Positions 60,010 through 64,000 of a stretch of 64,000 nucleotides of DNA are shown here, one piece after another; the first letter of the stretch is position 1, and each line of letters begins with the position of its first letter. The notes below the pieces were generated by a model. The model did no database searches and was not told the DNA's origin. It worked only from the letters and a program-made list of their open reading frames with translations. A program made the translations under genes and the position numbers. This stretch comes from Bromus sterilis (taxonomy: Eukaryota; Streptophyta; Magnoliopsida; Poales; Poaceae). The stretch spans positions 201,715,782 through 201,779,781 of the forward strand of contig OX465600.1 of NCBI GenBank assembly GCA_950022295.1, written 5' to 3'.

Positions 60010-60801
60010 TCAATGGGACACCTCATACGCGTCACTCTCCTCCTCATCGTCGATGAAAGCACGATCCTCGGAGTTCGAGACGTCCTCCTCCTCGTCGTGG
60101 TCCTCGTCAACACTAAGGTAGGCATCATCCTCCTTCCGGATGTCCTCGCCGTCATCCAGAGCAGCAATCTCGTCATCCAAATCTGTGCACTTGCGCTTCA
60201 GGCTCATTGTCCTCTTCCTCAGCATATCATTACTCCCCTCCAGACGAGCGACCTGACCCTACAGCTCCTCTATAATCCAGTCCCGGGACTCTAGGTCGAT
60301 GGGGTCGATGTGGGTGTGACCCCCTGCCTGGAGGTTGTAGTCGTGCTTAAACCGAGCTTCATCCATCTGAGCCTCAGTCAAAGCCAAGTGCTTCTCCATA
60401 GCGATAAGGTGATCCCTCATGACCGGGTGAGGAATGCCGGGAGTGGGATCTCCCTCGCCATCGCGCATCCCATAGTGACGGAACCGCGTGGATCTCAGCT
60501 CGTACTGGTGGAACCTCACAATGCGAGCAATCGCCTCCTGACAAGCTCGATGCAGACCCTCCTCCCAAGTACGGGCGTACAACACAAAGGCGATGGTGTC
60601 CGACCACGGAGTAACCTCCGATCCTCGGAGCGCACACCGCACAACCAGGCAAGCCTCCACATCCTTCCTCCCGGAGATCTCGTAGGCCCAGAACTCTGCA
60701 ACGGGGCGGTGAACAATCTGAAGCAGCTCGATCAGATCCTGAGCAAAGAGCGTATCCCCAGCCTGAGTCAGCTACAGGTGGTGCACAGGAACTCCTTCCA
60801 T
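60010..60801 (-). pseudogene. Extra frame upstream of gag in element G (ORF0-like)
   Basis: One reading frame of 264 codons from the ATG at 60801 (MEGVPVHHL) to the stop at 60010, between PBS and gag and on the same strand. It has two in-frame TAG codons: codon 10 (CTG TAG) and after WIIEEL at 60259. Both look like CAG to TAG. The middle part has YARTWEEGLHRACQEAIARI and FRHYGMRDGEGDPTPGIPHP. A helical stretch follows (MEKHLALTEAQMDEARFKHD), then a strongly acidic tail (DEDHDEEEDVSNSED, about 60090). No known domain is recognised. An additional frame ahead of gag is known from some grass Gypsy elements (RIRE2 is one I recall). The role is unknown. Confidence 0.65.
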
Positions 60802-61009
60802 CTACAATTTTTATAAGTTTAAGTTAGATGACAAGTGTGCAATATTTTAAACATAACAAAACAGTTATAAATGGTTTAATATAGAAGGGATAAGAGAGGT
60901 AAGCATTTTATACTATGCAGATTACAATCTCTTTATTTTGGAAAATAGTTTTTGATTTTCCCCCATCCTATCTACCGTCCATTCTAACTAGGCTTCTACG
61001 GTCCGAACA
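60802..61009 (-). other. Leader of element G
   Basis: AT-rich stretch between PBS and the extra frame. Nothing else is seen in it. Confidence 0.55.
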
Positions 61010-61024
61010 GGGGCTCTGATACCA
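61010..61024 (-). other. Primer-binding site of element G (tRNA-iMet)
   Basis: The minus strand reads TGGTATCAGAGCCCC, four bases from the LTR; its first 13 bases fit the usual initiator tRNA-Met complement. Confidence 0.85.
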
Positions 61025-61028
61025 AGTC

Positions 61029-64000
61029 TGTGGGCAGCCAGGACTATATGTCCGAAGCGGCCAGCTGTGCATACCGTCATGCTCCCATGATCAGTGTCGC
61101 ATGACGCACAACTCGATAATGGATATCACAGTCAGAAGTTCATACAGTACCAAATACAAAGTCATACATAAACATAGTCTTACACGGCCTCATCGGGCTC
61201 AAATGGCAGAGGAATAAGCAAAAGCAAGATAGATAGCAGCATCACAATCCACAAGCAAAGCTCAGAGCGTAGGACATCCTAGTACTCGTCAGTCGCGGCA
61301 TCGTCAAATACCTGCTCCTCCAAGCCTGGCCGATTGAATAACCAGGGACAAAGCCGTGAGTACATACAAAGTACTCGCAAACCACCTAAAGAAATGAACA
61401 AAGGTTTTGTACAAGAAAATAATGGGATGGCTATATGGTGGAGTTTACCATGGGGAAATCCTAACTACTCATTATTAATTAAGTTGGCAACATTTTAATC
61501 TTGACAAATCTTAATCCAACAAATATATTTGATTTAATCATGTCCAACCCTTTTCATAATACCAACATCATCATCGTGAACCATAATCTCAGTACTAGAA
61601 TTTCTCATCTATTCCCCACAAAGTGCGGCCTCACTAGCTGTCCATGACCGTGGACTCCGGCTACTCGAATAGTTTTCACTCTGTAGAGGTTGTACACTTT
61701 ACCCACAAGATTCGATACATCCGCCGTGAGTCCCCACGGTTCGTCATACCTCAGTATGCGGTTTGCGGAAAATTTACCATAGGTTTCCCCTTGTCTATCC
61801 TAGTAAAGGTGAATCTACCCCTTGCGTACTACATGGACTGTCCGCGTACCAGGTCATGCTCCTCTTGGACCCAAGCCTGCACCGTAGTCGAAGAGCACCA
61901 AGGTTCCCTCTAACGCCAAGCCTAGCGAATTTCACCACTCGACTTCGAGGGCTATCAGATTCGTGGAATCAAACATCCATGTGTAGTTATAAGACCCCCG
62001 TACTGAGATAAACAAGTTTCCAACTAGCCCTGTCCCATACCAGAGTATTGTGGTTGTACTGTAAGACTAGGTTTCGGCGGCACTTATAGAGAGTCCCTCC
62101 AGACTTTGAATATGTTCAACGATGTTTCCAACAACCACAATCTTGGCCATCACATCTTCTTAGACGTATGCCAATTCATTAGGGTGGAGCAAGATTAATC
62201 AAGTTATTATGTTGTCATTAGTTCTTTAGCAAGGCTAGGGATCAAGATCATCGGTGTCTAATTTCTTTCTCCCAAATAGGTAGGCTTACAAGGTATGTGG
62301 TGTTTCACCTAATAAACTAATACAATCCCATCCCCAAAATGATATAACAGTAGCATGATATATAATATGGTACAAAGAAAGTAAAATGTAGGACAAGGGT
62401 TTGAGTTTTTGAAAATGAATTGCCTTCCTCGACGGTGTCTCCTGATACGGCTTCTTCGGCTTGGAAGGAGTATTCACCTGCAACGTCATTCAAAGCAAAC
62501 ATTCAACCAACAAAACAATCACTTATCACTCAATTCAAACAACACATGAGTCACGCCCACGAGATTAAGCAGATTAACACATGTGGGCAGAAGTTTTAAT
62601 GGTGGTTTAACAAGTTTATAGGGCTAAGCAAACATTTAAGCAACACATTACGTAGGAGTTTACACAAGTTTTTTTTATTCTTATTTTTATTGCCTTAGGT
62701 CATGTTTTTATTTAATAAATTTAATTAAATAACAATACAATAATTAGCTACTGTCCAGAGACAAGCATAAAAATATTTAAACATAATTAATCTGTTAACA
62801 GAGAATAAACTAAAATTACCCTAAACTTGAAATACTAGCAATAATAATAATGTGACCTTTAAATTTATTTATGTAAACAATAATTCCACCTATGCAGAAA
62901 AATAAAGCATAATCACATGATCACAACAAAATTTATTTCACATTTTTCTGTTGTGTGGTTATTTTTCTAATATTATTTTAGTTCTGTGCGAAACTAATAA
63001 AGACAAGTTGCTCAGCCACGGCCCAAGTTAATATTTTGCTCAGTGTGTAAATTTTACTACAGTAGGTTGGGCAAGTGTAATTAATCTGTTTACACACTAT
63101 TTGTATATCAATAACTTGCTAATTAATGCATAACAATTATCTAATAAACATAATAAATAGCTACTGTTTAGAACTAATATTATAGAAATTTAAAACAAAC
63201 TTATTTCATTATTAACAATTTAAATAAATATATATAAGACATTAATGTGTACAACTATAGATAGAGTATTATATATACTTTTATTATTATCATAATTATT
63301 AAAGTATACATTAATTAGATATTAAACAAAGACATTATTAATAAATTTTTATATTTACTAAATCATTAACAGAAAGCTCACTAATATTATCTAAGCAATA
63401 AGTAAAGCAAACAACAATTAAAGAATTCACCACTATAATATTTCTTCAAACAATAAAACTAACTAAGCAGAAAAATAAGGAATAATCCTAGAAGCAAAAC
63501 AAAATTTATTTCATATTTTTCTGACTTATACTTATTTTTCTAAAAGTATTTTGATTTTCACGGATTAATTAAAATAAGGAAAATAAATGGGGGCTGGCCC
63601 AAAGTTATACTGCGCCCACAAGAATTTTTTCTTTTATTTGGGCCGAGCCCGCGTAGCGGCTGTTGCTCCAAATTTTTTTAATGAAAACGAAGGGGTACGG
63701 ACCCTTAGGGGCCGTTAGATCGCAGCCGATCGGGTGGCTCAGCGGTTTCTTCCCCGTGAGGCCGAGCCCGATCAGGATGGGGCAGCCATGGCGCACAGGG
63801 GCGAGCAGGGGCCTTACCAGAGGCGTTCCGGTAGGCCTCCTCCTGGCCGCGGTCTCCTTCCTCCTGGCCTTCTTCTCCTCCTCCCTTCCTCCTCTTCTCC
63901 CTTCTTCTTTCCCTTAACTCCTCCTTCTTTGTTGCTTCTTCCCGTCTACCTTCTCTGGTCGGGCTGGTGCTAGCGGGCGAGGTGGCTTGGTGGTGGTGAG
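61029..64000 (-). repeat. Element G 5' LTR (cut by window edge)
   Basis: At least 2972 bases starting TGTGGGCAGCC on the plus strand. The first 580 bases match the remnant at 57158-57735. It contains a strongly AT-rich part (about 62640-63580) and then a GC-rich part (63590-64000). Short open frames inside are not gene-like. Whether all of the sequence to 64000 is LTR cannot be confirmed without the other end. Confidence 0.65.

Larger units (their letters stand above)
57158..64000 (-). mobile_element. Element G: Ty3/Gypsy element, 3'-truncated, runs off window
   Basis: Read on the minus strand from the right: LTR (from beyond 64000 to 61029), iMet PBS, extra frame, gag, protease, partial RT, then directly the last 578 bases or so of the 3' LTR (57735-57158). 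The end of RT, RNase H, integrase, PPT and the first part of the 3' LTR are deleted. It inserted in LTR H. The TSD cannot be tested because the other side is outside the window. The gag and protease style and the PBS fit a chromovirus-type Gypsy, but the diagnostic integrase end is missing. Confidence 0.82.

Noticed and set aside
60310..60816. A 168-residue plus-strand frame opposite the extra frame of G
   Set aside because: The minus-strand frame is longer overall, gag-sense and has protein-like composition; the plus frame is its shadow.
63590..64000. Possible gene start in the GC-rich right end (frames of 79-84 residues)
   Set aside because: It sits where the G LTR should continue, frames are low complexity (Pro/Ser/Leu), and no start context or family is seen.

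Overview
This window looks like intergenic DNA from a large-genome grass, most likely a Triticeae species (wheat, Aegilops or barley). It is almost entirely nested Ty3/Gypsy LTR retrotransposons, mostly decayed by stop codons and frameshifts. There are no operons, CRISPR arrays, rRNA genes or tRNA genes, and no complete host gene. Family and clade names below rest on reading protein motifs, primer-binding sites (PBS), polypurine tracts (PPT), LTR ends and target-site duplications (TSD) by eye. No database was searched.

Main nest, positions 1-55102. Element A (minus strand, tRNA-Asp PBS, gag and protease only) runs from beyond the left edge to 55102. Element C (plus strand, tRNA-iMet PBS, chromodomain at the end of pol, Tekay-like chromovirus) sits in A's 5' LTR at 5439-53720. 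C carries two insertions. Element B (10861-19247, minus, same family as A, TSD GTAGG) is in gag. Element E (20672-47798, plus, Athila-like, TSD GTACA) is in reverse transcriptase. E's 3' LTR is split by F, a solo LTR (28278-46404, TSD CGTGT), and F is split by D (30640-45843, minus, same superfamily group as C). The deepest line is therefore A > C > E > F > D. D has an unusual LTR-internal-LTR-partial internal layout and is the best preserved coding copy: one 1494-codon frame with three in-frame stops.

Right flank, 55103-64000. A stretch of about 0.7 kb (55103-55796) matches none of the elements here and could hold the promoter and first exon of a host gene on the minus strand. It is followed by an Athila-like protease fragment I (minus), part of an A/B-family LTR H (plus), and element G (minus, tRNA-iMet PBS). 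G has lost the end of reverse transcriptase, RNase H, integrase and part of its 3' LTR. It carries an extra 264-codon frame between PBS and gag. G's 5' LTR runs off the right edge.

How the parts relate. A, B, H and E lack reverse transcriptase and integrase, yet A, B and E share a tRNA-Asp PBS and all of them share almost the same LTR start. This suggests they were moved by enzymes of a common autonomous partner. C, D and G are of autonomous type but now carry disabling mutations.
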